64,000 nt of DNA from positions 22,157,093 through 22,221,092 of the forward strand of contig NC_061797.1 in the NCBI RefSeq assembly GCF_021462225.1, in the 5' to 3' direction. The translations under genes were made by a program, and so were the position numbers. The notes beneath the pieces are model-generated. The model did no database searches. It was not told where the DNA came from and was given only the letters and a program-made list of their open reading frames with translations. The DNA is from Girardinichthys multiradiatus (Eukaryota > Chordata > Actinopteri > Cyprinodontiformes > Goodeidae). Below are positions 44,371 through 58,639 of this stretch, in pieces (position 1 is the stretch's first letter; every line of letters begins with the position of its first letter).

Positions 44371-45008
44371 ATCCTTTCTATGCATAATGATTCAGAATAT
44401 GTATTTGTTTTTAGTATGCGTGTTTAATTCAGTTGTGTTTTGCTTTGTTTTTTTTCTTTGTTCTTCTTATTGTCTTACATTATGCGTTTTGAATTCGTAA
44501 CACGAAACTTGGGTTAAGCAGATAATAATCAGCTAAACACGTGTTTATCAGTTTATCATGACTTCCTGCTTTCCTAAGAGCGTGAGTGTGTATGTCTGTG
44601 TGGTTTAAGGGTTGCTTTTGCCACCAGCTGCCATCAGCTGAATTTCTTTCTGATATTAGTTTCTATGATATCGTGATTTATTCATTTATTTATTAGAATA
44701 AATATCACTGTGCATAATCCTGTTTCTAAGTACCATGGGCTGTCCTCTAAGAAACTGTAAATTTAGTCCTACATTGAACCCACGTCTGTTATAAGCCTGG
44801 TATTTATTAAAAATAAAATGACTTACTGATCAGAATGGGACAAAACCTGCTGTCTTTAGCAGTAAAATGCTGATGAACTTTATCTATTTTTAGTGAGACG
44901 TGTTTGGTATAGATTAATGCCGAACACTTGTCCCTAAAAGTGTGACTAATAAATTAAAATGTGAAATGGTAGTGCGGTCTGAAGGCTCTGATGTTATACA
45001 GAGCCATC

Positions 45009-45048
45009 CTGCTGCATCCTCTTGTTTTATAACAAGAGGATGCAGCAG
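45009..45048. repeat. Perfect 18-bp inverted repeat with 4-base loop
   Basis: CTGCTGCATCCTCTTGTT at 45009-45026 and its exact reverse complement at 45031-45048 are separated by TTAT. The arms end sharply on both sides. Confidence 0.95.
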
Positions 45049-45280
45049 TTTGTCTGCGTCACTAGATGGCGATGTTGCACATTTAGAAAACTGGATGGAA
45101 ATGTAATTAGTACTTGTATGAAGATTTTTCTTCTCTCTAGTTTAGAGGGATTCCGTACGACACAGACTGGAAACGTGACTTTTCTTATTCTAGATCCAGA
45201 TAAGGAAAACATAAAAAGTTGGAAAAAAATATTTCTAGTTGGAAAAATTTTTCTCCAGACTATATTCCCTTTCATGTTCT

Positions 45281-45322
45281 ATCCATCCATCCATCCATCC
45301 ATCCATCCATCCATCCATCCAT
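45281..45322. repeat. (ATCC)n microsatellite
   Basis: About ten ATCC units. Such tracts often mark the tail of fish SINEs in reverse orientation, but no SINE body is clear here. Confidence 0.95.
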
Positions 45323-48300
45323 CTTGTATTTATAGCCTGACCTTGATATAAATATCTGCAGTAACTCAGAGTGACCTGTATATTTTAAAAGCGGGTCAGA
45401 AATGGACTGAGAAATCTGCTGATTTTAGACTGAAAAAGTATGGAATTATGTCATGAAAAATGTGTATGAATCCCTTTGCAAGTTCTTAAGATTCTTATGT
45501 ACCTTTTTTGAATTGTAGCTGAACAAACGAAAATCTTTTTGAAGCACAAAATCAGAGGCTCAGATTTTTTAAGTAAAACATAGAACATCACAGAATTTTT
45601 CTTTGTCATACATTTAAAGTAAGAACCAGTTAAGGTCTATTTGAAGTCTGGTCTTTTGTCAGATAGCTGCTATCCTGATGGTTACAAAGCGGCTACAGAA
45701 ATAACATTGAGGCAATATTTCAAAGCTCAAAGAAGGTTGGTCAGTTATGTTGCAGCCATTACTGGTTTATGTGATTTGTTTGTCTTTAGCCTTATAAACA
45801 TTATTTGGATTATTATTTGTATTTAAATTAAGCTAATGAATCCCCTTTTCTGAACAAAAAGCTCTAAACGTACATACGCACAGTAATCAACAAAATAGAT
45901 TTCTATGGGTTTCAATGAACTTTATTTTGTTTGTATTTTGAAAGGTGAAATTTGTGGCACTGATAAGCTATGTTAAATTAATGACCTTTCAACATAACCA
46001 TGCATATTACAGATTTAGATAAGTAAGTATATACTGTATATTTTCTAGAGTAAAATTTACTAGAGAACACTGAATGATCACACTTCAGTCAAAATTAGAA
46101 AACATAAGGCGATGTTGAAAAATTATAACCAAGAATTTATTTTCTTATTAATTACATAAATGTCCTCTATTTTCTATAAATTAGAGGTAACAGCAACAAA
46201 ACACACAAAAAGACAAAGAAACATATCAGTAATTCTAATTTCTGCTACAGGAAAAAAAACTGAACATTTTCTGAAAGAAACTAAATGTCCAAAATATTAT
46301 CTAAGCTTATTAAAGGTTTAACCTTTATTAAATGTTTACTCATCTCAAAGGAATAAAAAAAAGGGATTTCACAGCTGAGAAATTAAAATTCTGCAACCTC
46401 ACATATATTTGTAGGGGACAGTCCGAAAAATTAGGAGAAAACCAAAGTTGGATTTATCTTTAATCTTTCAGCTTCTCAAACCAGAACCACCAGATAGAAC
46501 AGGAAAGGAGAGTACCTATACTTTGGGCTCCAGATAAGGCTGTTGGCTACCTTGTGGATATAAATTGGAAATTAGTTAATGCAGCCTTCTCAGTCCTTTT
46601 TTTCTGTGCAGAGGAGAGATCTCAGCACAACAGCTGTTGCTCTTCTCTCAGAAAAGGCAATTGGTAGTGTTTAGTCCTGGTGCTGGCATTTGGTGTTTTC
46701 TGGCCACTCCTTACCTTGGATTCAGAACTAGCTGATATGAAGGAAAACCAAAACAAAAGAGAAATTTTACTCAATGTTAGACAAATGTAGCATATGATGT
46801 AAACAAAAACATTTATTGCAACATAATCTGACAAGTTAATCAAACTTCTGGTTCTCTGGTTCTGTTTGTCTGTTGCAGAACTCAGTGGTCATGAGAGTCA
46901 GCAGCTTCCATGGGAAGAAGTTGCCAAATGGGCCTGATCAGCCAATCAGAAGAGGACTGTAGGAAACTGCGGTCTGTCACCTTGTTCTAAACAGCCAGCC
47001 ATGGTCTTTAGACCAAGAGAAAGACCAAGAATATGAAGAAACTATCCTTTTCACAATAAAGGTGTTTGTGGTTTAACATAGAAATCGATACTGAATCACA
47101 TTTATACTAACACATAGTAAAAGACCTTCAAGCAAGACACCTTTTTGAACACTTCGATGTCATACAAAATTTTGAAGATTGAAGGATGGCATTGACTTAT
47201 GATAAGAAGTTGCGGCTGAATCTATGGCTCCCTAAGGATATTTTGAAGGGACTTTGTGAAAGCAGTTAAATGTATGTGAAAGGTTGGAACTATGTGTTTG
47301 TACTCACTGGATATTAAAAGCCATTACTGTTTTTTGTTCTTCTTTTTCCACTTACTGCCTTTAGGGGATGCCACACTGACTCATCAGCATATCCTTGTTT
47401 ATGGCATCCATTAACCTCTCTGTGTTCATCCTCTTTTCCACTTATGCTCAGCTCCTCCATTCTTAACAACCTCGTCCGATACATCCACTATTCCCAATCT
47501 GTCCAACCATCAAAACATTAAGTCTCTATTTATTGTTTTCGAATAGAATAGGACAGAAAAACCCCTTCCTTTAGTGGGAGACTCCCCTGTGTAACAAAAC
47601 GATGGTCAAATAGAAGCACACAGCTATGCACATCACAAAACAACAATAAAGATAACCTAAACAAAACTTACTAGAAAACCTTAATACTTAATAGTAATAA
47701 ATAAATAGGAAATGTAAATCCTACTACACAACCTTAATAGGTGAATGTAAACATAACAAATAGGTAAACAAACAAAAATGACCAGCCTTATTTGTATTGA
47801 AAAAAGACAAGCAAGAAAGTTGTATGGGAAAGTATGGGAAGTTGTAAGAACACGCATATACTCCACTCCGAAGACCCTCTACTTGGCTATAAACAAGACA
47901 CTAAACACCAAAGGGACTTTTATATTTACTAGTTATTAGGTTTATGCTGAAGGAAGGATTTTGGGAAAAAGCAATACATGCCATGAACAAAATAAGTAAA
48001 CACTAGTCAAAGAAGATCATCACAGAATCCAAATTATAAACCCACACACAAGGATGATCTGGGGGCATTTGGCAGAATTGCGGCAAGTTGTATGTTTAGA
48101 CATTGGTGTGTTTCACTAGTGAAATTGTCAAACTGACAAGAATAACAAAGATTGACCAAAATGTGATTCTGAAACAGATTTGACCCACAATCATGACATG
48201 AGTCCACTAACATAGGAGATATTTCTCTGGTGTTTCATCAGTCAGTAGTGGGGTTTTTCCATTTTCCTCTTAAGCATATGAATTTCAGATATGTTCTGTC

Positions 48301-51300
48301 AACTTTAAATAGTTTATTTTAGTCGTGACAGTTCTTGTTTTGTTTCCCACTTGTTTAGTTTCCCTAATAAGCATCAAGAACACATTACACACTATGATGA
48401 GCAATTAACTAATTTAATGGAAATCACCTTCTAGGTTAAAAACAAAATGCTACACCTTTCCAGTTGTTTTTACCCAAACTAATAAGTTGAAATAAAATCC
48501 TCTACTTATTGTAAGAAAATATAGTTTGGAAACCAAATCTAAATAAAGGAAGAGAGCCTCAAGACGCTGTTTTATTTTACAGCTTCTGGTTCTGCTGCAT
48601 ATCTAAAGATGTGGCAGAATAGTTTCAGCATCTAAAGAGTTAAGAACTCTGTGTATATTTAAAGTGGTTTGTGGAATTAAATCTTAACTAGTGTTGGTCT
48701 TTCCACTTCTAAAGCTGCACCCACGCTTCCTTTAAATCTGCTAATTTTAGACCCAGGGCTTTTGACTGGGGGAAACAGATGTCAGTACGTTTCTGTGTAA
48801 GAGCAGGATCATATATTGTAAAACAACTGCCGCTTATTGTTTTTGACAACATAACAAAAAAATATATATATCAAACATGTGTTCTCTGAGGAAGGTAGAA
48901 CAACGAGTCTGTGGGGTTTGTGGGAAATTTTCCCAGGGACGCTACATATGTTTCATTTTGTGGAGAGACATCAAGGCAGGATGACGCCATCGAGAGCTGG
49001 AAATGATATCTGATCGTATCAGCTGTATGTCTGTCAGGCCTCATGCATATCCCACGTATGACAGGAAAACAGAGTGAAGTAAGGCCTTGAAGTTGCCCAC
49101 GTGGAAACGGATCTCCGTAGAGCAGAAACACACAAAATGTATTTATTTTTCTTTGTTTCTTGTGAATAAACATGCAGAGGGGCTTTCATTTCTGATTTAA
49201 GTCTTAGTGGCTAATAAAGAACTGAATGTATGTGAGGTAATGAAATTCTTTTCAACATCTCATTTCATCCATTCCATTGAAGACAAAGAGAAATTTAAGA
49301 CCTGTTTTCTCTTTAACACCTGAAACGATGTTGGCCAGTTTGTTGGCATGGAAAAAAAACTCTTTGTATTTTTGAGCTTACTTAAAACATCACTGTCTGA
49401 AACGCTTTTAAAATGAAAGGGAAAACTTTTAAAATAACATCCTTCCTAAATTTGTAATCTGAAAGGCGAGTCAGCTAGAAGAAATTGTGTCCGTGCTTTA
49501 AATGCTGTGAATTTCCAGTATATGAAGAGGGGGGTCCCCGGCAGCATCTGGGCTTCTTCCCCGCCTCCTCATGTACTTTCAGTCTTTTCCCTTTTTATTT
49601 CTACGTCATTGATTCATGCTTCCTCTTTGACACTCTAGCAGGAATATAATGTGTACAGCAAAAAAGAGGTTCACTGGGTCACACTAATGAAAAATGGTTT
49701 GCATGAAGCTAAAATGTGCAGTGTTGCATGTCTCATGCTGCTGCTGTCATTGCAAAGGATAGGCTGGTGAGGTGCAGGGTGGTGAGAAAAGAAGGGGAGG
49801 CACCTTCCTTCTCAGAAGCGGAGCAATATGACTCGGCTACCACAACAAACACAACGGGGCAGTTAGATTCAGGACAACCTGCCATGTGAGATCTGTTATG
49901 AGGATTGTCGTGCATCCTCTAGTCATTTAGTGGAAAAGGGTCTTGTTCAAAATCCCCACAGGTGACACTCCCATAACTGTCAAACAGAAATCCAGTTCAT
50001 ATCAGGTCCCTGCTAAGTCATAATGTTTAGTAAGAAATGGTTCATTTATATTCATCTCAGTAACAGTGAAAATGTGAAAGGGAATAATTGTTAATTAAGA
50101 GTAACTAATAAGGTATGATTGCAGACTATACTGTATTTAATAAACTAACATGTAAAGTATACCACACCTTTCTTGACATTTATAGGTTCCCTATAGCATT
50201 TACACAAGAGACACAAGGAACAAGAAAACTTAAAAGTCCTACCTGTTGTCATTTCCTGACCTAGGACTAATTAATCCCTCCCAATCCACTCAACCAATTG
50301 TGTCATCTGTATCTCAGGATATATGGAGCCCAGACTATTGTGACCATGCTACCTGTATGGCAGAGCTAATAATACTTCCAATCAGAGCATGGCGCCATGC
50401 ACACAGATGAAGAAAATGAGGGGTCAAAACATAAGTCGAAGAGGACAAACAATGCAGCTTTGATTCACATTCAAGGATGCGAAGAGGTTACACATCTGCC
50501 TAAACTGAATGGCATGTCCTCTTGTCTTTCCCATTTAGAACAATGGACCTCTGTGTCAAGTTGTATTTATGCTCCACAGACACGGTAAATCACAGTTAAC
50601 TAATAACTTTAACACATTGATCCGTTTCTAAATGTGTAAATTACAAAAATAGCTTTTGGTATATTTATTTATTTTTTAGGAATTGTTTTTGGTGCCTATA
50701 GGCGCGGCACTGGTTGTCTTATCACATTTGTTTTTAACATGAGATTTTTTCACAAGTGAATAATTGTTCTCAAATTAAAGGTAATGTTTCTAATTTTTTC
50801 AGTGTGCGATTATGCTGCTGCAATAAAAGATTCCTTTATTGGATGTATTTTGCACATCGTTCAAAGGGGTGGCAATAATTGAGGAGGGTGGTGTAAAATA
50901 ACCAAGAAGATCTCTAATTGGAGTTTTGTTAGCAATGCCCTGAATGTAAATTTTTCTAATATATTCAGCTTTCAGTATAAAGTATTAACTTAACTGAAGT
51001 GATAGAGATCTATGAGATGAACCAGTAAGAATAAGTGCTTGATTTTCTGTGAGCTCATCTCATCCATTTAATGCACAAAGGAGTTAGAGGAGCTGTTCAG
51101 AGTGGATGAAATTGTTTTTCCGCTGGTTATGACGCAGCACTAGAAAGAAACTGGAGAACCCAAACATTAATTAGCAGTACCAAACTGTGATGGTCAAAGT
51201 TGCTAAGAGAGGAAGATGAATGGGCAAAACACGTACTGCATAGGATTAATTTGACTCAGTTTTGAAGGGAAAAGGTGAAGTCCACATCAATTACCTGTTT

Positions 51301-53196
51301 CGCTTTAGATGTTTTCTTTATGGAAACAAACTTTAGGGGACAAACTTTCAGTTTGAGTTAACACAGCTTGAAATATGAAACAGCCTTGAAACAATCATAT
51401 AAAGTCTATTCTCACCCTGTCTCACAACAAAAAACATGTTTCCCACTACAGAAACTGAATAATTTGCTTCTTAACAACAGACATGATTTTCACTTCTGCT
51501 TTGGGCTGATTAACACAGAAAACTGTGAATTAAAGAGAACAGTGTTGCTACTGGACTCTTGGATCTCATTTACCAGGTGAGAAAAGCCCATTGGTGAGTC
51601 AGATGGGTAGGGGGCTGGAGCCAAACCTTGAAGCAAACCAGCTGAATTTTAATCCCATCCTAAAAAGGTCATGTTTTGAATTGTAATACTTTAAAATATT
51701 TTAGCAAATTTTTGACAATAAAGTGGGAATTTTAATTTTTCCTCATTCCTCTCTTCTGCGGTTCAAGCAGCTTTCTAATCAGTAAACGTGAAACATGTTA
51801 TCACTGTATGAGAGAATCTCTAGACGGAGATGGACTATTTACACAGTAGCACACGCAAGCTCAGACTAGCACGGCACACCTGATAGAAAAATGATTGACC
51901 CCTCATTTTATTCAGAAATTTTTACCTTTTGATATTTGGAAACGATAGACTGATGTTTTCTCGTTTTGGTTCATTCTCAATGGAAATCATACAGCTAAGC
52001 TTCAAACTGGTCCATTTCTTTAAATCTTATATATAAAAAAGGAGCAATGTTCTCGCCAGACCTATCAATTCAACATCTACATGTCATTTGGGGCTGAATT
52101 AATGCCGCACCAAGAGAATGGTCCAAAATCTGTGAGCCAATTGAAAGATTTATCAAAGGAGCCCAAACATATTTCTTCATGGTTTCTTCTGATATGTTAA
52201 ACCAAAAATGTTTGGAACCACCTCAGACCTCTTTGAATCTTGAGATATTAAGCCGATAAGATCCAGTTTGGGTGTAAAGACCACAGACTCTGTGTGAGGA
52301 ACATGACATCAATGCATCTCTAAAAAACTCAGGTCTTTAGAGCAGAATGGACACGCAGAAGTCCTGCCTCCCTGAAAGGAACACTTCAGTCTGCTGGGAA
52401 TATGTTAAAAGGCACTCGAATGACTCTTCTGTATGTTTCTACTGCATAAAAAAACACAACAGATAGAAAACAACAACAATGGCATGTGTGTATAACGTTT
52501 GAGTTAAAAACAAACTGCTCATAAACTAGGATCATGTTTTATGTTTTCCTTTTGTTTCTGCTTGTGGTTTTATTTCATGAAAGGGAGATCATTTTTGTCT
52601 TTTTAGTATACCTAATTATTATCATTGCCAAATAAACAAATATATATCTATATATACACATATATAGATATATATTAATGCCATTATCAAGATGCAATTC
52701 TCAATTACAAAGTTCTAGTTACTGCCTGGCCTGTAGAATCAATTCTTTAAACAGAACCTGTCTGACAACATGAAGCAGGCCAACGTATCTCGAAAAGGAA
52801 AGCATCATGCCCAGTTTAAAGAAATAAAACAGATGGGTGGCCAGGTCACTGGCAAATGACTCTGGAAATGCTGACTTTCACATGCGTGGCTTATCTACTA
52901 AAGTACTCCTAGAGCACCATAAAGACATATCCAGAAGGTCACAAAAGAACCCAGAGTAACATTGAAAACACGGCAGCCCTCATTTGCCTCAGTTAAGGTC
53001 AGTGGCAATGAATCAACAATAAAAAAGAGACTGGGGAAAAGAGTCACTCATGCGATAGTTCCAAGGTAAAAATCACTGCTGTACAACAACACAAAGGCAC
53101 ATTTCATGTTTGCCAAAAAACAGGATAATGATTATCTGAAACATTTAAGCATTTACAAAACAGCAAAAACAACTTTTTCTCTAAGAATACTGTAAT

Positions 53197-53236
53197 TCCA
53201 TCCATCCATCCATCCATCCATCCATCCATCCATCCA
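53197..53236. repeat. (ATCC)n microsatellite
   Basis: About ten ATCC units in AT-rich DNA. Confidence 0.95.
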
Positions 53237-53667
53237 ATAAGTTCACCTCATTATAATCTGATACATTTATTTACAGTGGGATTTAGTTCTACTACAGTAA
53301 AAGAACCAGACAACACAGCAGCGAAGATTTGGGATTGTTTTTAAAATCATTTTTGTTTGGCCATGTTGTTTGGCCATGTTAATCTACATTCAAACTATAT
53401 TAATAACATATTTCAGTGTAAAGGTGGTTCAGCATGTTCATGTTAGTGCAAACTGCAAGTTTAAACTATGCAAAAGTTTAAACTGCAAGTGTTAAGCTGC
53501 TCTCACGTTTGTGAAACGTTTTCATTGTATTGCTCTCATTGTAGCTGAAATACAAAGACCTAGGCTGAAGTATCTTTTTTAGTAGGCTGCATTTACATAA
53601 AACCCTAGTCACATCAGAATTAAATGATATGGGATGATTTCTCTGTGAGAGAGAAAGGGGGATTTTT

Positions 53668-53770
53668 ACATGACTCACTCTCAAGTATATAAAATGAGAC
53701 TGTCAATTTCAGAAGGTGGAGAGACGATAAAAGACGAGAGCGAAAGGCTGAACAATGAGAGGAAGCGGTG
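53668..53770 (+). promoter_or_regulatory. Possible TATA promoter with AP-1-like site
   Basis: TGACTCAC near 53671 precedes TATATAAAA at 53686-53694. About 60 bases on, an ATG at 53756 starts a short frame that meets a GTCAGT donor-like site after GGAGACAG. No second exon could be linked, so this is a weak candidate. Confidence 0.25.
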
Positions 53771-55763
53771 CAGATGTGGAGACAGGTCAGTATAACGACA
53801 CAATTATTGCAAAAATCTTCGCACACACAGACTTTCTTCCTGGCAGTAACTCACCGACTGTTTCTTAATTTATCAGCTAGAGTCGACATTACAGCACCTG
53901 TTACATCCTGTTACTGCTCTGCTTTTACGAAAGATTACGGACAGCTTTAGTTACTCCATAGGCTCTTTCAGCCTCTGTAATCGCGTCCAGGCAACTGAAT
54001 TAAGTTGCACTTCTGATGACGGTACAATCTATCATTTAGGTGACAAACAATTGGAACTTACAGCAAATACTTTCGACTTATACTAAACCAAATTACATTG
54101 ATTGTTACTTTGATAATACTAGACATTTCGATCATATTCTAAACCTGATATTTAAAGGGTAACTTTACGCAGTGAGATAATTCACATGTTTAAATTACGT
54201 GTTTTACCTTCCAAGTCTTTCTTTGTTAAATGTAGACTTTTTTCACATTTTTGAAAAATAATGTTCTTTCAGTAAGTAAACGTAAAAACTAATTTCCTGT
54301 CTTAGTTGAGATCCAGATATTCACAAAGTTTCAGTGAGTGTTGCTCCGTTCCTTTTGAGGTGAATGAAATCACCCCAAACCCAGAAAATCACCTCAAGCC
54401 GAACCTCTAATGCTTGTTTCTATTGCCCCCTGCAGGACATTTGGAGCACCAGCGTTGATGGAGCTGAAACCGCCTCTGAGGCAGGTCCCAGGTTGAGGTT
54501 AATGCTAATCGTGATAGGGGTTGTCTATTGCCTGACACCTAACATGTTAGCATTATCTTTACCCTGGGAGAAATCACAGTAAAATTAACTGGAGACCACA
54601 TTCATGTCTGTGCACACCATTAAGCAACTGTGGAATATGGCGTGGATGTTTAATAATGATGTCCTAATTCAGCTTTAATGAGGGAAACTTAAAATTGAAC
54701 TCTTTTAATATAGAGTAAATTCTCTTTCTTAAAAACTTCAAAGGATTTTTTTTTTCTTGTCTCATTTTGTCACTTAATGTTCTTCTCTGGACTTCACACT
54801 TTATTTTGAATAGATTCACTGTCATAAAATATCACTTATACCATGGAGGCGTTTCTCATGAGGGATAAAGTATTTTTCTCCCAGGTACCTGACCTCTTTT
54901 CGCTGGACCTTTTCGAAGGCTGTTTGTAACACTGTAGGCTCACTGTTTCTCTAAAATGATATCCTAAATGTCAAAGAATGCAAAGATCAATGGCAAAGAA
55001 GTTGCACTAGATTTGTTGTGCGTTATTCATTGGTTATGAAGATGTTTTTTTGGACCTATTTATCATTATTTTAAACTTTTAATTGCATGAGGTACAGTTT
55101 TAGTTGTTTAAATGCCAAATGTCCTCATGTATGTGAAGATATTTATTTTTTCAGTTAGTATTAGGATCTCTCAGTGAACGTTTGTTCAGAATTATCCTAA
55201 TATTCTATTGATTAATAGAGAGCACTGCAGGGATCATTATGCAGTCTTGTCATTGATGGTTTTAAAATGGGTTTTGGGATTTATTTTTCTTGCTGGTTCT
55301 TGATCATTTTCAACATCTTACCACCTCCCACAATATCTCTTCTGTTAAGACATATGTCTTAACAGAACATACATCTTAAACATCTGTCTTGGTTTTACCT
55401 GATCTCAGTGCAGCTGATGATATCATACTGAAAACACTAGAAAAGGGGATGGGATTTTATGCTAAATTGATTTAGATTTTCCATTGCACACTGGAACTGA
55501 TTTGTGTCATGTGGCAACTGTAAATGTAAGCAAATGGATCCCATGTGGGGTTCCTCATGGCTTCATTCTCAGACTAGTTTTATTATACAAATGCTGATGA
55601 CGCTCCAATTTATATTTCTGTGTCACTGTTAAATCATAATTTGTAAGTGTCCCCACATTTAACATGAGTGGATTGGTTCTTTCCAGCATAACCCAGAAAA
55701 GATAAGAGTCTTTGTTTTTGGTTTTACAAATACAAGATTAGAGATTGACGCTCAGTGAGGCTT

Positions 55764-56658
55764 AAAACCTATGGAGTTAAATTTGTCTCAATATTATTCA
55801 ATCAAACAAAAAACTAATCTCAATAAAAAAAAACTAATCTCAATCAAAAAAATACTATTCAATCAAAAAAAACTAATCTCAATCAAAAAATATTAAGTTG
55901 TGTTGAAAACTTTCAGTTGTTTCTCACAAAGAGAAAAAAGTTATTTGCAAAACATAAACTTATATTTGCGCAGGTCAAAAATCTTTGGTTACGAGTCTCG
56001 CTTTTTTGGTTTTGACGCTCTCTGTTTTTGGTTGAACTCAACGAATTTTGAGTTCTGGAAACATGAACATCCTGGGCGGGGCCTAAAGACGAACGATATA
56101 AGACGTTTCCCTATTGGTTAGCGCTGACTAAAGCAGCAGACTCTGATCCCCTCCATCTCTGAACTTCTGCTCGAACTGCAGGGCTTGCAGCGTCGCTTCA
56201 GTGAGGAGACATCAACTGTACAGAAGAAAACTGCGGTCACGCCAGCCGACACTAGCTCTCTCTTAAAGATTAGCTTACCGCATACAAGGTGCATTACGGT
56301 AATGGAGCAGAAAGGACACTGATCCTGGCAACGGTTGAGAAAATAAGAGGAAAACAGAAAAGTAACCTACAGAACATTTATATTAATTACATTTTTACAA
56401 CTTTCACATTCATGTTTTATGTAAAAGAATAAATATTTTATATTTTACTGTACAGTTTTGGAGAAATATCTTGTCAAAATACCTCAAAATGCTCAACCAT
56501 TATATGCATTTGTCGCACTTTCAGGAATTTATTTCTCCAAAACCATGAGAGGTGACAACACAATCTCTGAACGTTTTGATCACAACTTAATATTTTTTGA
56601 TTGAGATTAGTGTTTTTTGATTGAATAATATTGAGACAAATTTAACTCCATAAAAACC
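55764..56658. mobile_element. Non-autonomous DNA transposon of unknown family with 6-bp target duplication
   Basis: 883 bases (55770-56652) begin TATGGAGTTAAATTTGTCTC and end with its exact complement. The inverted repeats continue over about 70 bases, including CTAATCTCAATCAAAAAA units repeated several times in the left arm. AAAACC flanks both ends (55764-55769 and 56653-56658). The core is GC-richer than its surroundings, contains GGGCGGGGCC, an ATTGGTTA CCAAT-type word and GATATAAGACG, and has no transposase. Confidence 0.8.
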
Positions 56659-57840
56659 TCAGAGAAAGAAAATTCAGCATTAACAGTCATGTGCAGTTTA
56701 TTACCAAATCAGCCTAGTACCATCTTTTTCTGCATGTCAGTTGTTAGTTTTTGGTTTTTGTTTGCATTACATAACCTGAGCTTTATGATTTAATGACCAT
56801 ATTAATCATAAACTATTTTCTCTGAAGTAATTAACTACAGTAGAAATAATATTTGCTGAGTGGACACTAAACAGGAAAAGACAAAGCAAATCTTCCTCTG
56901 CAGCTTTAAGAAGATACCTTAAAAATAACATATGATTGCAGGGATTTGTTTCACATTGCACTTATTATCTGTTGGGTTTTAATTTTGCTTTTTGTAAACA
57001 GATTAGTTGAGAACGTTTTGGAACAATGGGTTGGACTGTTATACATCTATAAAACTTATGTTTGGAATCTGTCTGTAGGAACTCAAATAAAAATATAAAG
57101 AGATAACAAATCTGAAATATGTGGAACTTGCGTATCTGAATATTTAAGGAGGAAAGTTTGATTTAATCACATTTGTGTTTCATTAGAAAACACTTCTGCG
57201 TCGCCTGTTGAGATTTAACTGAATAATATATATGTGAGATGTTTCTAGCTCTTTGAACACATGCAACCCGGTCCATCCCTGACAGAAACTGCAGGCATTT
57301 CTGTGCTGCTCAGCCGCCGAATGTCCAGCTTTAGTCTTGTGACAGAAGTCCCTTGTAATCTCTTAAACCACTGCGTCATTAGTCCGCACTCCCTGAAAAT
57401 GAGAGGATTACCGTCTTGACTGCTAACATGGAGAATAAAGCAGACTTAAAAAAATGTACCCAGTTCCAATCAATCCTTGCAACAAAGACCCTTCATGCAC
57501 TGATCATTGAGAAAGAAAATCACAAACTCATACAAAAAATTCAAACTCATCATACAATTTCAAGCTATAGATTATTATTTACTCTTTTAGTGGAAGTTAG
57601 TTTTATGAGCTAAAGTGATAAAAGACTGTTTGTCCTTAAATGCTTAAATATGTATCTTTATTTATAGAGTCTGATGGAATAACTTGATGGAATTTCTTTT
57701 CAATTTCAGGGTGCAAACATGAGCAGGAATAACTGCAGCCTCTTAACATTTAAGAAGGAATATTGTACTTTTATTTGGACACATTTCATTACTGGTTATT
57801 TGTTGGATTACGGTTTACATCAGGGGTGTCCAAGGTTTGA
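56659..57840. other. Gene-poor interval
   Basis: No exon, repeat end or RNA gene recognised. Confidence 0.5.
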
Positions 57841-57844
57841 CCAG

Positions 57845-58030
57845 GGGGCCCTTGAATAATTGTGAGGTGTAGAGGTGGAGCGCGTGCCTCATATATGGAG
57901 GCTTTTAGTCTTCGACGCAGTTGTTCGGGGTTTGATTCCTTACCTTGGGCTGCTGCATGTCTCCCCCCTTCTTTCTCTGCCTCTTTCCTGTGTGTACTGC
58001 AAATAAAGGCCACTATTGCCACAAAAACAA
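57845..58030 (+). mobile_element. tRNA-derived SINE
   Basis: An A-box-like GTGGAGCGCGTGCC near 57875 and a B-box-like GGTTTGATTCC at 57929-57939 are spaced as in a tRNA promoter. The body continues GCTGCATGTCTCCCCCCTTC and ends AAATAAAGGCCACTATTGCC plus an A-rich tail. Confidence 0.7.
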
Positions 58031-58639
58031 AATAAATTAGCAGCACAATTTCAACTATTAACGTAGGTGGTTCCTGCAAATGGGAACTGTTAAAATGTTT
58101 TAGGGAAAGATTTATATTGACAAAATAAATATTTTTGAAATAGGAAATTTTATGTACAACATACAATGTGGTTTTTTTTTAATAACCACACTTTTTGCCT
58201 AGGTATTAACTTAGTGGTAAAAAGGACCGGAAATACCCTGTGATGATTACACACAAGCAGCATTGGCTGCATTTTTAAAGAAACACCAACACAATTTTTT
58301 TCGGGTGGGTTTATTTTCTCACCAAGAAAATGGAAAACAATTGAACCTTTTTTGTGTCGGACCTACAGTGATTTAGAGATCCCTTGAAAGTGAAAATCAA
58401 ACTACTTTGTTCGCTTCACTAGAGTTATGCACTTTTGTTTTTTATTGAGCGGGTATAAAAACATACAAATTTAAATTTTTTTCTTATTTTAAAAATCTAT
58501 TTTTGTGGCCTGTGAGTATTTTGAAGCGGTTGATTTTGGCCCATGTGGCAAAGGATTTGGACACCACCACTTTACAACTGTAGCAAACACTGAAAAGCAG
58601 ATATCTCCAGTTGAGTCCCGTGGAATTCATACAGACTTG

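Larger units (their letters stand above)
44371..53660. other. Gene-poor interval, left part
   Basis: Apart from the palindrome at 45009-45048, ATCC tracts at 45281-45322 and 53197-53236, and scattered short open frames with no recognisable similarity, I see nothing in this 9-kb stretch. Open frames such as 48871-49173 lack splice context and conserved motifs. Confidence 0.5.

Noticed and set aside
45281..45322. ATCC tract as a CRISPR-like array
   Set aside because: Simple 4-base tandem without spacers, in a vertebrate genome.
48871..49173. 100-codon minus frame in the gene-poor interval
   Set aside because: No recognisable domain or neighbours; likely chance.
50397..50588. 63-codon frame in the gene-poor interval
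   Set aside because: No similarity, no splice or promoter context, length expected by chance.
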